Source: Setaria digitata
Lineage: Eukaryota > Nematoda > Chromadorea > Rhabditida > Setariidae
Length of the DNA stretch: 64,000 nucleotides
Assembly: GCA_003640385.1 (NCBI GenBank)
Contig: RCAB01000043.1
Coordinates: 62,001-126,000 of the forward strand
Direction of reading: 5' to 3'
A model generated the notes under the pieces. That model searched no databases, had not been told where the DNA came from, and worked only from the letters and a program-made list of their open reading frames with translations. Shown here piece after piece: positions 1 through 14,215 of the stretch; positions within the stretch are counted from its first letter, which is position 1; each line of letters begins with the position of its first letter. Position numbers and translations under genes: made by a program.

Positions 1-2444
1 TGTCGGGGTGTCGGGGTGGGGAAGAGGGCGAGAAAGTCGGCGTAACAGAGGTGGAAAGAGGGAGACGGTGAACAACTATACGTAAATTAAATCGAGCACC
101 GTAACTAGCACCACATTGAACATCACCGATTTTGTTTGATTTAATGTGCGTGATCAATTCAACAAAAATAAGTGGAAAAATTAATCCTTTTTCAGAACCA
201 TCCCACTCTGGCTCGCAACTCATTTGAATGATAACAGTCTGTGATAACATCAGCAATCACACCACTAGAGAATAAGTAATTTCACATAGGCCTGAATTCA
301 CATTCCAATAGACTGTGGCATCAAGTCAAGCTCCCTTTACTTCCTTCTAAATTGATTAGGAGGTTTGGTTAAATCGCGGCTAAAAGTAATCGAAGAAAAA
401 TCAAAGCACTAACCGGATGTGTTGGTTAGATCAAGACTCAGTATAGAAGCAAGCCATAGATGATAGTATTTTCCGTGCAAGTTGCAGCGTGAGTGATTTA
501 CCTGTCTGCTTAGTCGTTTACTCCTCCTCCTCTCAGACACTCGAAAAATGCAATCAGTTTCAGTTTGATATGAAGAAAAGGAGAAATAGAAAACAATGCT
601 AACTTGTAGGTACGTTCTTTAAAAACAACTGCTTTCGCTATGATTTAGTGCACGAAATTTGTGTCATTGAAAAAGTTGTACTTTTGGGATCGGAAAGAAA
701 GGCGTGAACATTTTTCAATAATTTCAACCTTTGCATCACCGTTCTCTCTCTCCTACCTGTCATCCTACTTTTACCTTTCAACTCCCCTCCTCCCCCCTCT
801 ACACCTTGCTTACTCCCCATACCGTCACCAATAATCAAAATGAATGTTTTAAGACATTTCCTCCAACCAAATAATAAAAGCCCTCCTGTTCACTCCTTCT
901 TTTGCTCATAAAGGCGTCAACAACCTCATCACTTCTTTCAGGATACAATTAGCGAAATGTTTGAAATAGTTTTAGTTGAAAAAGATGAGCAATTTGTGAT
1001 ATTCTTTTGATGAAATCAGTCCTCACCCTAAGATGACTTGCAACGCACGAATGAGGATAAAATGAATGTTCATGAACTAGCTGATGATTTCACCTGAACT
1101 AGAACCAGCTCAACCCAGTGATTTCCTTACCACATGATTTTGTGACCAGCGATAGTGGTCGAGCTTTATTGTTAACAAATCAGTCAATTTTTTTCCCCTA
1201 CAGTAATCTCTTCAATTTCCTACTTACTTTCCATAAACTACTTTAGGTTAGTCCATCCGTAAATGCCACTGTTTCAATTCATAGGGAACTTTTTCGGTTT
1301 ACCACACCAGATAGCTCAAATAATCATAAAGGTGTTAGATAATGAATGACCTTTATAATGAAATGGACAATAATGCAAATAGTTCAGAGCTTCGCATTTC
1401 TTACTGCCCTTCTCACAACCTAAAATCTAGCAGTCTAAGTGGACAGCTCGAAAAGCTAATGGGAACTGCCAAGTCCTATTTTATATTATAATATTTTACG
1501 CTATTTTCTTTGTTGGTTGCATGTAAGTGTTTATATTTTTATTAGGCTTATTATTTAATCCTAAATCTCGCAAGTCCTTAATTGAATTAATAGTGCAAAG
1601 AGACTAGCTTGTTTTTACGTATTTAAAGTGTTATAAATCAAGTATAAGGAAGGTAAAAAAAAAAACTTTAGAAGATTATAGTAAATAGAATTTGATCGAG
1701 ACTGCCATCACACTATTCTCTATCCATTTAAAGTTACATTCTTTGTTCTAAACTAAAAGTGGCAAACACTCAACAGATTCGCGTTTCTTCCACTGGAGTT
1801 ACAAAATTTTCCGAATAGAAATGGACCCTGAGACTTTGGAAGCTGTAATCTGTACGCAATCCGTCGCACAATAGGTAATTTTTGTGTTTTTGATTTCATC
1901 ACCAGTAATAAATATTAAATGAGAACGAAACAATCAAATATAATTAGCCTGTTTAAAAAACACATTTTAAGGGATTTAAAATCGTTTGTGAAAGTCTTTA
2001 GTTAATAAGATAAACAAATCGGTTGCAAATAAAAAAGAAAAAATTATCAACTAGAAAACTTCTTTTGAACACTAGATGTACATAGTCATATGATCACAAG
2101 GAGATACCTTTACCTGTGAAATCCCAAAAATACGGTATATCCGGCTGGGAACTACTTGATTACTGAAAATGTATTTTTACAAGTTGTCAAATCTTTTCGT
2201 GAAATTTTACAGCCATTACATTTACGAACTTTGTGTTGTAATACTGTGCAAATTGTTTCTCCAATTTATTTTTACTCATTACTAAGAACAATGCCCTCAT
2301 TCCGTTCATTAAAATGATCTTCATGCTTGCACTGTTATGCATTCTCAATTATTTGGGTAACAGAAGCGAATTGACAGAAAATTTCATCTCTCCACTCTTC
2401 AACTGAAAATATTTGTAATATTATTTATATTATCAACTATCTAC

Positions 2445-2486
<42 letters not shown>

Positions 2487-3438
2487 GTCGTTATTATTAT
2501 TATTATTAGTCGTTATTGTTGTTGCTGTTGTGATATTTTTAATCGTTAGCAGTATTATTAATTGCTTAATAAGATGCTGCTGGAGAGCTGTAACATTTGA
2601 TGCTGATGGAGTTGAGTTCTTGTCTGTGGTACACAAAAATGTACTTTAAGTGGGACCCAAGAGTGAGTGAACATTTGTCAAACGCACTGTGATCAGCCAT
2701 GCCAGCGGCGTGTCCTCGAACACATCGAATTTTATACCTTTCGTTCCTTTCCCGAATTTCCATTTTGTTGCTTTGAATTTCGTACTGATTGAACGGCTTG
2801 AAAGGAGTCAGTCTGAAAAATTAAGTGTGAACTGTGCAAGCAAATTCCGTTGAGGATTTTCTCAGCCGAACTCTTCTGAATTCGTTTCCCTTCAGCCCTG
2901 TCACTACTTCCTTGAAGAGAGGACAGAGCGACAATTCGAGAGAGTACAGAAATGAACTGTTGATCGGGTCGAGAAATGAAGGGTCTTAAAATGAAAGAGA
3001 ATTCTGAAAATTAGTGTTGTTTTCAAAGTGTATTAGACAGCTAACTACAGACTCACTATCTGTTAGCCATTTCCGACTTCCTCTTCTTCTAATAATTAGG
3101 GTTCCGTGAGCGTCTTCAGAACATAATGAGGAAGTAAGAAGTTGCCGTAAATGAGAAAAGCCGACAATGTAGTAGCTAATCTTTATCTTTCACACCTGTG
3201 ATCCCGCTGGCTTTATCCTCAAATCAGTGCGCGGCAGTTGTTAAATTTGACCTCTTTTGATTAAATGTCTGTCCTATTTGGCGGTGCACGGAAAAGAGAA
3301 AGTATTTTACTATTGTAATTTGTAAAAAAAATTAGTAAAGGTTTAAACGCGTCGTCGAGACAGTTAAGTGCATTGTTTACGAGGAAAACCAACGACAAAT
3401 TTCGATATTTGAATATCAGTTGAAAAGCTCACTATTTT
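1..3438. other. Gene-free AT-rich stretch
   Basis: I see no exon chain with consistent splice phase here on either strand. The open frames are short, lack codon bias and end at random. The only structured element is the TTA microsatellite near 2.45-2.52 kb, listed separately. Positions 3121-3240 are slightly less AT-rich but hold no recognisable signal. Confidence 0.6.
2446..2518. repeat. (TTA)n microsatellite with interruptions
   Basis: A run of TTA/ATT triplets is interrupted twice by the same AGTCG variant and then decays into a GTT-rich tail. It is a simple sequence repeat in non-coding DNA. The repeated interruption implies that part of the array was itself duplicated. Confidence 0.95.
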
Positions 3439-3609
3439 GGCATTTCAGAAAAGTGACTTAGCACAAATAGTTCTAAGTTCATGAACATCTTTCTGATCAG
3501 TTAATTCTTCTTCTTAAGCACGANGGCATTTCAGAAAAGTGACTTAGCACAAATGGTTCTAAGTTCATGAACATCTTTCTGATCAGTTAATTCTTCTTCT
3601 TAAGCACGA
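3439..3609. repeat. 85-bp direct repeat flanking a single N (assembly join)
   Basis: Positions 3439-3523 and 3525-3609 are the same 85 bases with one mismatch (atag against atgg), separated only by the window's sole N at 3524. This is what an assembler leaves when two overlapping contig ends are scaffolded without being merged. The second copy is therefore probably not real genomic DNA. The single mismatch could be allelic or a sequencing error. Confidence 0.9.
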
Positions 3610-6600
3610 AGATTAGAAAGCAAGAGAAGGAATGGTAAAGAATAACTAAAACTGTCTTTGAATTATGTGCTTGTTTGCATTCATGTATTTTCAGCAGATA
3701 CATGTTGGAGGATCACTGTAAACACTAAGCATCTAGCAAAATGTGTCTGGAAGAAGTTTTGCAAGATGATATATCTTTCCAGTGAAACTCTTAGGAATAA
3801 AAAAAGCAATAAGTACTTGAACATTAAGTGAACGATTACCATATATGTACATATATTCATACACTTTCTAGCAATTTCAGTGCCAACTACACTATCTAGC
3901 AACATAGATGCATGATACTTATTTTAATCGGTACCGTATAGTTACTGCTAAGACAAAAAAAGCTTTGTCTACTTTTTATAATAATGAACTCCTACCATAA
4001 TCTTGTAACGACGCTCGGATCTTTACAGAACCTATTTGTAGAAAGGATTTGGCGTTCTTCTTGAATAGATAGATGTGAGAATAAATCTCTCGTGACTTGT
4101 GAAATTTAGCTTTAAATCATTCATTATATGCATTTCTATGAGCACTTCATTAGATTAAGCAAACTTACTGCTCCGCTTATTAATTACTCGTGATTCAATT
4201 TATCTGCCCACCACTTGTTTGCACTTATTTTAGAATCGGATAGTTTCTTTCCGCCATGAAATTTGTGGAAAAAAAAGAAATCAGCTTGTCTTTCATACAT
4301 ATTCTTTTCCTGACTTTAAATTGCATCCTATTTTTATGACTGTTTGCTTTCAAAGATATCCTGTAATCTACTTGAATATACAAAAGAAAGTTCCGGGCGT
4401 TCAAAAAAAGAAACGAAAGTAAATTACATTTATATTTGGTGAAATTAATGAAATATCTGCTTCACATTTCCTTTTGTTAGGTATTCTCGGGATTTCAGTC
4501 ATGTTTTAAATATTCCCTGGATGCCTTATTCAATTTACTTTTACTGAATACTTCTTGAAGATTACTACGAATTTTCCTCGTCCGTTTGTCGTGCTTTGCT
4601 GGATGTCACAATGGATCGTCGCTTTTCATCCCTTAGGAGAGAAGTTCGATCTCTCAGCATATCATGACGTGGAACTGGAGCAAACAATGAACGGTGCTTA
4701 ATTCACAGATACGGGTAAGGTGACAGGCTGCTGAGAACTCGTTGTATCAAACCAATTCTCGTTTTTTGGTTTTCCCCTCAAAGAGACATATAAATTTTAA
4801 TTTGCCTCTTTCTGTCGTCAACAAATTTGATTTCTGCAGCTAAAGTGTAATGAACCGATCGGAGTTCCTTCACTTAAGGCTCATTTGGGAAGTAGAGAGC
4901 TCATAGATCGGCTGTGCTCAAAGTAGCAATGTGCGTGAACGAGAGGAAGGCCTCGCGACGACCGGTTCACGTTTGGCAGTTACTCGAGAAAAAAGAGTTT
5001 ATTTGGTTATTTAGAAAGATAACCGACGACATGGAAGGATTGGGCGGTGGAAGGTATGCGTGCCACAGGTGATGTAGTGCACTGGTTTGGTTTATGTAAT
5101 GTATAATACGGTTCGAACGGGAAGGGCACCGGGGTACTGTACGTCTTACATGTGTCAGTGATAGGATAGGACGAAGGGAGGACTCTTACACTACCGTTGC
5201 GGCGCTGATGGTTGTTCATATAAAGGAACACCCCAAATGATAAGACACATACTTTTTGTTTTGTTTAAAATCTTTGAGGGCAACAGCGACAACGACAAAT
5301 CGACTGAGAGACGTCACGCAGCAGTATACGATGGAACCAACCACCGACCGTCTCTTTCCAATCGACCACTTGGCTGCCTCTCACCTTGCTGACCAGTGGT
5401 GACAGACCCCTGCTCGAGAAAGCCATGTCAGAATGATTCCACCTTGCGATGTTCTCTCTCCTAGCTACCGAACGACAGTATGCCAGGTGTGGTAATCGAA
5501 TGTGCACAGATTCAGCAAGTTCACTTTCTCAGTTTAGAGAACCTATTGCTATTTGGCCAAGTATCCAGAACAACCAGCTTGTGACCTTTACTGGCAGAAG
5601 GCTAATTTCTGGCAGAAATTTCACGGTTACAGAGGAGCATTCATCACTGTATTTGAATTCGTACTTTGCTGATTATTATCTCTGTGAAGACGAACCGTTC
5701 CTTCCACCAAATTTTCAAATTTCGATCTATATAGAATGCGACAAACGCATAATAATTTGAAGCATTTCATTTTCAAATCTTTTCTCTTAAAACATTGCGA
5801 AGGACAACAGCCATAGCCAAATACTGCACTAGCCATTTTTTCATTTGTTGATATTGATTTGGAACGAACCCCACTGCCTGTTGATATTTGAAAAGAGATT
5901 TGATTCATCCTTTCTGACCCTAAATTTAATCCGTTCCGAAATTCAGAAAATTGAAAATCGACCATCTTGTCATTTAAATTTTCTAATCCGTAATTCTTTC
6001 GAAATGAGATTGTACTTAAAAATGTTCATAAACTATTAGCTTCATCGTCCTCATTTTTTAGAGTGACATTTTTTGTTGCTCCACTAATCTCCCACCTTTT
6101 TTCTGAAGCAGAACATCAAAATCTTCACTTAATCTTCTAATCTTATCTTAATTACAAACTCTTGAAGTGCAATTGTGTTTCACTTTTCTTATAAATCCTC
6201 TTTCTGTACAATTTTAAGTTTGCTAGAATATTTTGATATGTAAAAGAAAACTGAATTAATATGAAGTAGATTTCAAATTAAAACTAAAATGTACTGGTAA
6301 GAGAAGTAGTATGGACACTCCTGCTGCCTGTAAAAGAATTCACGATGTAACATATTGCATATTATAATTAACATTTTCTTGACATCATCAGTATTATAAG
6401 GCACGAAAGTTTTTCATTTATCATAGTATAGTAGCTACTTTTTAAATGTAATTAAATGAAAATGAAAGCTGCTGGGAGTTACGCAAAAGAAAAATATCAA
6501 AATTAATATAATTTTACACGATCTTGAAGGGTAGCAATTAGATTCGAATGCTGAAAAAGAATATTAAATTTACTCGTTAACTTTTTTTTTTTAACCTAAT

Positions 6601-9600
6601 AATTATCAACTTGTTGAATTTTGTTAACTACAGTGCATGGAAGCCTTCATTTGTCAAAATTTTACAGTTAATAAATTAAATTATGAAACTCAAAGTAGTT
6701 AATAAATCTATTACTGGAGACTTACTACAGCACCTGATAATAATTTCTTTCATGCTTCTATATATTTGTTAAGCCTTTCTGCAAATTCAGGTATTCAAGA
6801 AATCTTGTAAAACGTTAAGTTGTTTACGGTATAAGACATTTGAAAATTCGAATTTCATTAGCAATTTAATTTAAATCATTCGAGATATTGAGAATTAGAA
6901 AATACTGTTAAATTGTACTCACTTCATTTGGTTATGTCCAAGTTAGAGGATCGCGAAAGAAATAGTATAGGTGGTGACTTTAGGAAGACTGGAAAATGGG
7001 GTACTCCTCACATTTCACTTTTTTCAGAATACTGGTGCAATTCAGCTTAGCTGGAATTACAATCGATTGCCACTGAATTTACTTTTTATAAATTATAAGA
7101 TTTAAAAATCCTATGACTTTTTAATTTAAGAAATCGACTAGATTTAGGCCTCTCGATTTTAACAGGCTTCTTGCAACCTTAATTAGCTTCTGAAAGCAAT
7201 AGGTTTACGACAGTAAGTGACATTATTATCTTGTATCGGTTAATGCTTTGTAGTTTAAACTTCTCTTAATCTTGAAAAATCAGGTTGCACTTTCCCGACT
7301 TTTTTTCCTTACTAGCTCTTTATCTATTGTTTTAAAGATATTAAAAAATTTTTCGATTGGATAGCAATCTTGCTGCAGTCTAATATTTTATGGCTAACTG
7401 ACTGCCTTAGGTCTCATAAATCATTTCCCAGTAAAACGCACGGCACATTTAAACTGTCGCTATGATATATTTTGTCATGTCGCTGAATATATTTATTTCC
7501 TTTTGATATTTCTTACAGTTCAGCAAGGAATAACCATCGAGGACCTTAAAGCATTTCGAAAAAAAAAGAAATTGGTGCTCACTGCTCTCATAGTAAGAAA
7601 TGTATTTCAGATTCCTTAAGGTCACTTTGCGGTAAACTATTGAAGTCATTTTATCTTATCTGCTAGTAAACAACTGACTCTTCCTTTGAGCACAATCCTT
7701 GTGATGAGGATTTATTTTTGGACTTTTGATAAGTCTCACACTAAATTTTGATGCTGAAATAATTTGGATTAGTAAAATTGAAATATCATCCCTCTTTGAT
7801 TTTGATTTTTTTCGGGAGCAATTGTCATCCAAAAACCCAAACAGAGTGTGTTTAATTAAGCAGGCTGATTGTGCTGAGAAAGCTTAATTTCCGAACTGTG
7901 TGTTAAATTTTCCATTCAAAAATATTTTCATTTTTCAAGCAAAGTGAAAGCTTCACCTGAACAGTCGAGGTTCTGAGAACCGAACAAATGATCAGTTACT
8001 TTTTCTAACGGTATGAAATCAGAGTGTTTTATGGAATAACTACTACACCGCATTGTTTTTAAGACTTCTAAAACTGCATTCAGGCGAGAATGAGACCCTC
8101 CTTTGTTTTGTTCTTTGTCTTAAACAAACCTAAATTATTTCAGTCCGTTACGATATATGCAGACGTTATTAGGTGAAAATATAATCGCAGTGCTATGACT
8201 GGAGGCATCGTTACAAGCAGGGTTGAAGTGAATTTAGAGTGCTTGTCCCAGAGGGAATCTTTTCACTAGTAGGTGTTTAATCAAATGCTGGATGGAGTCT
8301 CGAGGAAAAAAGAACAGCATATCTAAACTAGCAATACCTTTCTAGTTATCTTGAAAGTATCAAAGCTCATGTCACAAATTTCAATGGATCAACATAGGCT
8401 GAGAAGCTCGAAAAGTGAGTGGTAAGACAAAGCAAGGGAATAGTAACATTAGGAGGAAAGAACATGCTCCGAGACTTCACTTGGATCTCGAGACTCTCCT
8501 GACAAAACACAAACGACTTGTGTGGACGTTCATCCGAACACTAAGTGCACCCTGTCCTTGTAAACTTGAAATATTTTGATAATGTTTGGAACGCCGAAAT
8601 GCAAGCCCTAATATATGCACAGGCACCGCTCTTTCCTTTGGTCAAGCCACCTGATTTCTCTTCTCCACTTCTCATCCCGCACTCTCCCGGAAATATCACT
8701 AGTACTTAATTCTTGCTTTCCCGCAGATTGAACCTTCATTTGCGTGCAATGTAATTATTAAACTACAGGTCTTATTTTATCTCTTTTTATAGATTACTTT
8801 CATCTTCTGATCTGATATTGTCAATTTAGCATAAGATTATGGGAAAAAATTTCGCTTGTTCGAAAGAGAAAAGGAGAAAGGGAAAACTAGCATTGCCTTT
8901 CTATTTTCTGAGTATAATATTAGGAAGGTGCTTAGCTCTGAAGTATATAATTAAATAAGAAAATTCTCAAAAAACTTTGATTTAGTCAGAAAGTTTGGGA
9001 AGTTTACTATAGAGTACTTAACATTCTCAGTAATTCCCATCATCTAATTTTTTTTATGATTACAATGCCTGCAGCACCAATAATTTTCAGAATATTTCCT
9101 TATTAAATGATTACGAAAGTATTTACCCTTTCTTGCCATTTCCCTCTATCATACCTTCAAATACGATGATTACTGTTATTGCTCTAATCATAATGATACT
9201 CCACAATATTTGATTGGAAATTACGATCAGCACTGCTTTCACACCTTTTATCATTATTTATTATTATCAGTTAATATAGTAATCCCTCTATTCTAGTTAT
9301 TAATAGCCCTAACAATGGACACTTGCATTCATTACCAGTTAAACACTAGGAAAAAGTTAAATCGCTCAAACTTAATAAAGTGTCTAAAATTATGATAGTT
9401 CTTCGCAAATACCGTCACCTATTATATTATAGTTTTTGGTAATGTATTGCTAGTCTTACTGATAAATGGTAATATTAAGTGAAACCTGAATCGAGGATCT
9501 GAAATATTAGACTTGATATTAGACCTTTTATCACTGCGGAAATTTGCTTTTATTGCCATTTACCGGTTGTCATTATTGTCTAATTTTATTACAGTTTGTG

Positions 9601-10443
9601 CATCATGATGAATTTAGAAAGAAATCATATAATCTAAAATTACGTAGAAGCGTTGCTTCAAACTGTTATGTTATCAGCATATATATTTATTACAGAACAA
9701 CAACAAAGAGATTGAGTCCTAACCGCTTATCAATATTGCAGTTGCGCAGGTAACTGAATTTCTCATTTGTTTTATCGTTTTATCACATTAATCTTCCATT
9801 TCATAGTACTCCCTTTGTGAGAATATTTTATATCTAAAGTAAGGATCTCGAGCACGCAAGAAATGGCATCCCATAGAAAATGCCTAATCCTTAAATTCAT
9901 TAAAATATCACCTTAACTAAAGCTTCAGCGGTAGAATTGCTAGTCTAATTAAGCTATAATGTATCTATGGCATATGTTATGTTCATGCTTGTGATTGCAA
10001 GTCCTTGTAGCTTATTGCTTCCAAAATATCGCCTAATGAAGGGGGATACAATTCAACATTGCAGATCATCCATCTGTTTTTCAATACAATTCAAAAAAGT
10101 TTTTGTTTCACAACACACACAAATGCAACTTTTATATCCGGCAGATGTGTTCTTGCATCTGTGTGTACTGAGAATTCATTCAGACACTAAGCTCTATTTA
10201 TGAATATTAAAATATATCAATCATTCTTTGTAGAATATTAAAATGTCCACTTTTCAGAAGAAAGATGTACCGTGTATCCATTTTACAGCATATTTCTCCT
10301 TACGTTTCTTAAGATTCATAAATTATTTGTTTGTTTCCCGGAAATTCCACAAATATTGGTTTTTCAATCACATTTCTTGAAGATCTCCACACATTTCACA
10401 AAATGCCATCATCATTTAAATTTCGTGCAATTTCAATATTTCT

Positions 10444-10553
10444 GTCATCTGGACTTCTTTTTCAGTTTTAATGACATCACTGATCTGCTGTAATCACGAT
10501 GACTATACTTCATCATATTTATAAACATAGAATGGTCCAGAAGTCCAGATGAC
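10444..10553. repeat. Inverted repeat, 15-bp perfect arms
   Basis: The arm at 10444-10458 (gtcatctggacttct) is the exact reverse complement of 10539-10553, with about 80 bases between them. The flanking bases continue to pair only imperfectly. It could be the remnant of a small foldback element. No terminal target-site duplication is clear. Confidence 0.6.
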
Positions 10554-12568
10554 TGAGATCACTAAAACCAATAAAATTTCCTCCATTCATCAACATTATA
10601 TTGATTACATTTCGTTCAATGAACGTCACAGCTGTTAAGTGCTAAATATTGTCAGTATGTTATGTGGATGAAATAAACTTCATCCAACGAGATCAATATT
10701 TATTAATTAGTTGGATGTGTAAATTATTTTTTCAACTTACAAATGTCTGCATAGTTTACATAGTCTGCTTGTTAGCATACTTTTGAACCATCAGAAGACA
10801 ATGAATGGATTAAAGTAGTCTTATAATCTATTCCTAATATCTTGAAGCAACTGAGAATGTTTGTAGGATGGATGATATATATCGGGAAATGCTACTTCTG
10901 ATTGATAACTGACTTCTAATTTAGAACATAGTAAATTTTCTTTAGCAATTATCCACCAATCATAAGCATTTGCTACTTTTAAATAAATTATAATAGGCAC
11001 AAAATTTTTGGAGCTACTGCAAAATACAAAATATTCGGAAAATACATAATAATTCTTTCTTTTGGGAACGAACAACAATCGACTGAATCAGATTTTATGA
11101 AAAAAAATTAGTAACATAGGGCAACCATTTTTTTAACACTGTCAACAAACAAAGTAAATGAAAGTTAGAAAATGCTAGGATGTACAGTGGGAAGTTTTCT
11201 CTTAATTAGTTTTAACTCTTGAGTACCATAAAAACTGTCCTCACTATTCTGAAAATGCTGCACATGATCTTCTTAACGGCAGAATTCTCGAAGAAAAAAG
11301 TGTAAATCCTTTTCATTTTATTCTTCCTTACAAAGTGTAGATGAAAAGAATGAAAATGATACCAATATTTTTATGAAAAAGGGGAAAATAACCCATCCTC
11401 AGGCATTTAAAATGCTGGAAATGGTTCGGCAATTTAAATGGGAAAAGAATTTTAACTACTGTAAAACTTTTTTGCTTCTATATAATTTTTTTTAAACATA
11501 TTAACTTGAAGCTATTCTCAGAAGCCGAGAAAAGTTCCTAAATTTGTGTGCAACAGTTAATAAATAATTAGACGTCCATTTCCAAATAATATGACCATAT
11601 TCCACTTACATTATTTGTCTTAACCTCTAGAACTGTCAAAATGTTTCATTTTTCTGATCATTGAGTACGGGGAAAAGAAATTCGTTTCGACTTTTTTTTT
11701 CTGAATATAAATTTATGCTAATTCTCTCGTTATAGCTCGAAATGTTTATCAGAAAAACAGATGTTAACGAAACTGGCAAGGTGCCAATTGTGATAAAAAT
11801 AGTATGGTATTTCCATATCGTAGATTAAAAATGAACAATATTTTCATTTGTCAGTTTGCATGAATGTGCTTTGAACAGTTGCGCCTTGCATCAGCTCATT
11901 AGACTATTTGGTTCAAGTGTTGTGAGAGTACTTTTAAAAAAATGCTTGTTGCACATCCATTTCCCATTTGGATCAGTTTAGTAATCGTGTCACTTGTTAT
12001 AACTAAACTATTTGTTCCGCTAAGCAGACACTTTTGCTTATATATCAGAAGTGTGCCAGGGAAGAATGCAAAAATGTGCACTTAGGTTGAGTGTTTCACT
12101 TGAACTTTCTAATTGCCCTGTTTCTTTTAATAAAACTTTTTTTGCTTTTTCCATTATTTTTCTTTTTGCAGACATCAACATAACCTTGATAAGTTTATTT
12201 TCAATGTGAAATAGGATAAGCTGAAAACAACAGCACTTTCTGGTACTCCGCAAAAATTTCTCCAGGTTTTTTCTGGTTTGTTTATTTTAAAAGACAGCAC
12301 TGGTTCTCTCCACAACCTCTTACCTGTAATTATGTACTTTTCAAAGCAAAAATTTTCTCTTGTATTTAAAAAAAGAAAAAAAATTACAGAATTCATTGAC
12401 CATCTGGTCGAATGCTAGAAAGATTCGGATAAATTATTAGTTTTTGATTCATTTTTTTATTTTCTTTTTGAAGAAAATGAGGCATGATTTTCTGGTTCTA
12501 ATTTCATTTTAAATAATCTGCTCCGACTATTCTAATGGTCGTTCATCTGATGGCTAAGATTTGGCTAT

Positions 12569-12671
12569 GAAACTTGAATACTTTGAGTTTTTAAGAAGAC
12601 CATGTCAACTTATTGAGAAACTTGAATACTTTGAGTTCTTAAGAAGACCATGTCAACTTATTGAGAAACTT
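12569..12671. repeat. 48-bp tandem duplication
   Basis: Positions 12569-12616 and 12617-12664 are two adjacent copies of a 48-base unit differing at one base. A third copy begins at 12665 and diverges after about seven bases. It lies in non-coding DNA and shows no open frame preserved across the units. The single difference suggests a recent duplication. Confidence 0.9.
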
Positions 12672-13533
12672 GGGAACTTTGGCTAAATCTGTTGTTTCCT
12701 TCATAGACAAAGTACATAGCGTGGAGATAGTGAAATAAACTTGAAAATTGGAGCTCCGATAAGGAAAATATTATTAAGTATATAATGAAATGCCTAAGGT
12801 CGATATGCTGCTCTTTACCGACAGCGCCTCTAGCAGCGATTAGGTGCAAGGCCCTTGTTATAATGTAACCTTCCACCGACCGTGTATAACACGACTATAT
12901 AGCCTAAAATATTCATTTCAGATTGCCAAACACTTTCATGAATATTAAATACTGTTTCGCCCTTATGGCTGCCTTTTATTTCATCAACATTAAAATCATC
13001 GATTGATTTCCTGGCATTTCTTCCAACTTCCTGAAAAAAATTACGTCAAAATGTTGTGCTCGTAGTAGTAAGAGCATAAATGGTAGACACGTCTGGATTG
13101 CTTGTTCGTTCGTTCTCGATTGATTTTTTGAGAATTATAACGAATTCCTATCACAAAGTGAGCTATATCCAAGCTTTTCACTGGTTTACTTTCCTGCCGT
13201 GAATCGTTGCATCTTGAGGCGGAAAGCGATTTAAGAGTTAAGAGCTAGCACATATGTCTGTCTAGTCAGAGTCAGAACATTCGGCCTGCGACATTTAGCC
13301 TCGCCATTTCCTTCCTTTCTGAACTGTCAACATTTCTATGAAATACTGCCCAGCTCCAAATGGTTCATGATACCATCTGTCAACAATCATCAAGTCATCG
13401 CGACACATTTTCCTCATGCAAATATTATGAGGAGGGAAGTCTGTCTGTCTGTGTGTTGGTTTCATAAAAACAGTTCCACGCGAGCTGATGAAAGAGAAAG
13501 GGAGCAAGATGAAATGCTTGCGGTTGTGAGGTT

Positions 13534-13588
13534 GTGGTTACGGATGCGGATGCAGTTACGGATGCGGATGCGGTTACGGATGCGGAAG
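13534..13588. repeat. GC-rich minisatellite (gttacggatgcggatgcg)
   Basis: Roughly three degenerate copies of an 18-base unit built from ggatgcg hexamer-like steps. On the plus strand it reads as a Leu-Arg-Met repeat in an open frame that ends just before a GTGAGT donor-like site near 13602. The peptide is compositionally odd and is probably not translated. Confidence 0.7.
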
Positions 13589-14092
13589 TTGGGGTGGAAT
13601 AAGTGAGTAGAGTTCCTCTCCAGTCTGGAATGTACTTTTTCGTTTCACGGTTTGTGAGATAAGTTTTGACGAGCGACGAGATGAGAAGAGCAAGCAGAAT
13701 CCGAAAATGAAATAATATATGGCTTCATGGTTGCATTCATTCGGAAAACGATCTGTCTGTATTTTGGTTGTTTCCTCCTCATTATTTGCATCACGCACTT
13801 ATCGACTAACTATTTACTTGGAGTTTTTCTTCTCTTTATCAGCCTCAAACTGGTGCTGACCCAAACTATTTTTCCTGCCAACAACTCGTTCTTATCAGTT
13901 AGGTTAGTTCGAATCTTGCACAGCTCCTGCTTTTCAGCGTAACTTGAAAGTATTTAGAAGGTAAAAATCAGTAGCGTTATATGAATGAATCCGTGTTTTT
14001 ACATGTTGCTGGGTTGTCACCTTAGAAGAATGGGATAAAATGTTTATTGGAGATGGAATGAATGGATGATAGATTATCGGTTTTTCCTTTAG

Positions 14093-14215
14093 TTAAATTT
14101 TACAAATCATTTCGCCGAGCTTATGCGAAGCGAATAGCACAGTTAAAAGAATTTAATCTACGTCATTCAAAATCCATGAGGAAATTCTCCAGCCTCAATG
14201 ATTGTTTTGCTACAG
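14093..14215 (+). other. Isolated exon-like segment, unassigned
   Basis: This 123-base block is bounded by a tttccttttag acceptor and an acag/gtaacg donor, and one frame is open throughout (phase 1 in, phase 1 out). It encodes about 41 residues, basic and polar, containing FRRAYAKRIAQLKEFNL and SMRKFSSLNDCF. The composition looks more like protein than the surrounding frames do. I found no partner exon in phase upstream or downstream and do not recognise a family. It may be an exon of a long unreconstructed plus-strand gene, or chance. Confidence 0.25.

Larger units (their letters stand above)
3610..14092. other. Long gene-free stretch
   Basis: About 10 kb of AT-rich sequence with no convincing coding exon. 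Two patches are more GC-rich than their surroundings, about 4.9-5.5 kb and 13.2-13.7 kb. Both hold overlapping open frames on both strands (up to about 112 codons), but none resembles a protein family and none has flanking splice sites in phase. They could be promoter or first-exon regions of a gene I cannot reconstruct. Confidence 0.5.

Noticed and set aside
5100..5130. A ggttcgaa string resembling a tRNA B-box.
   Set aside because: No A-box at the right distance and no cloverleaf could be drawn. No tRNA gene was found anywhere in the window.
13367..13606. 79-codon frame with Leu-Arg-Met repeats.
   Set aside because: The repeat comes from the minisatellite, not from protein selection. No family matches.
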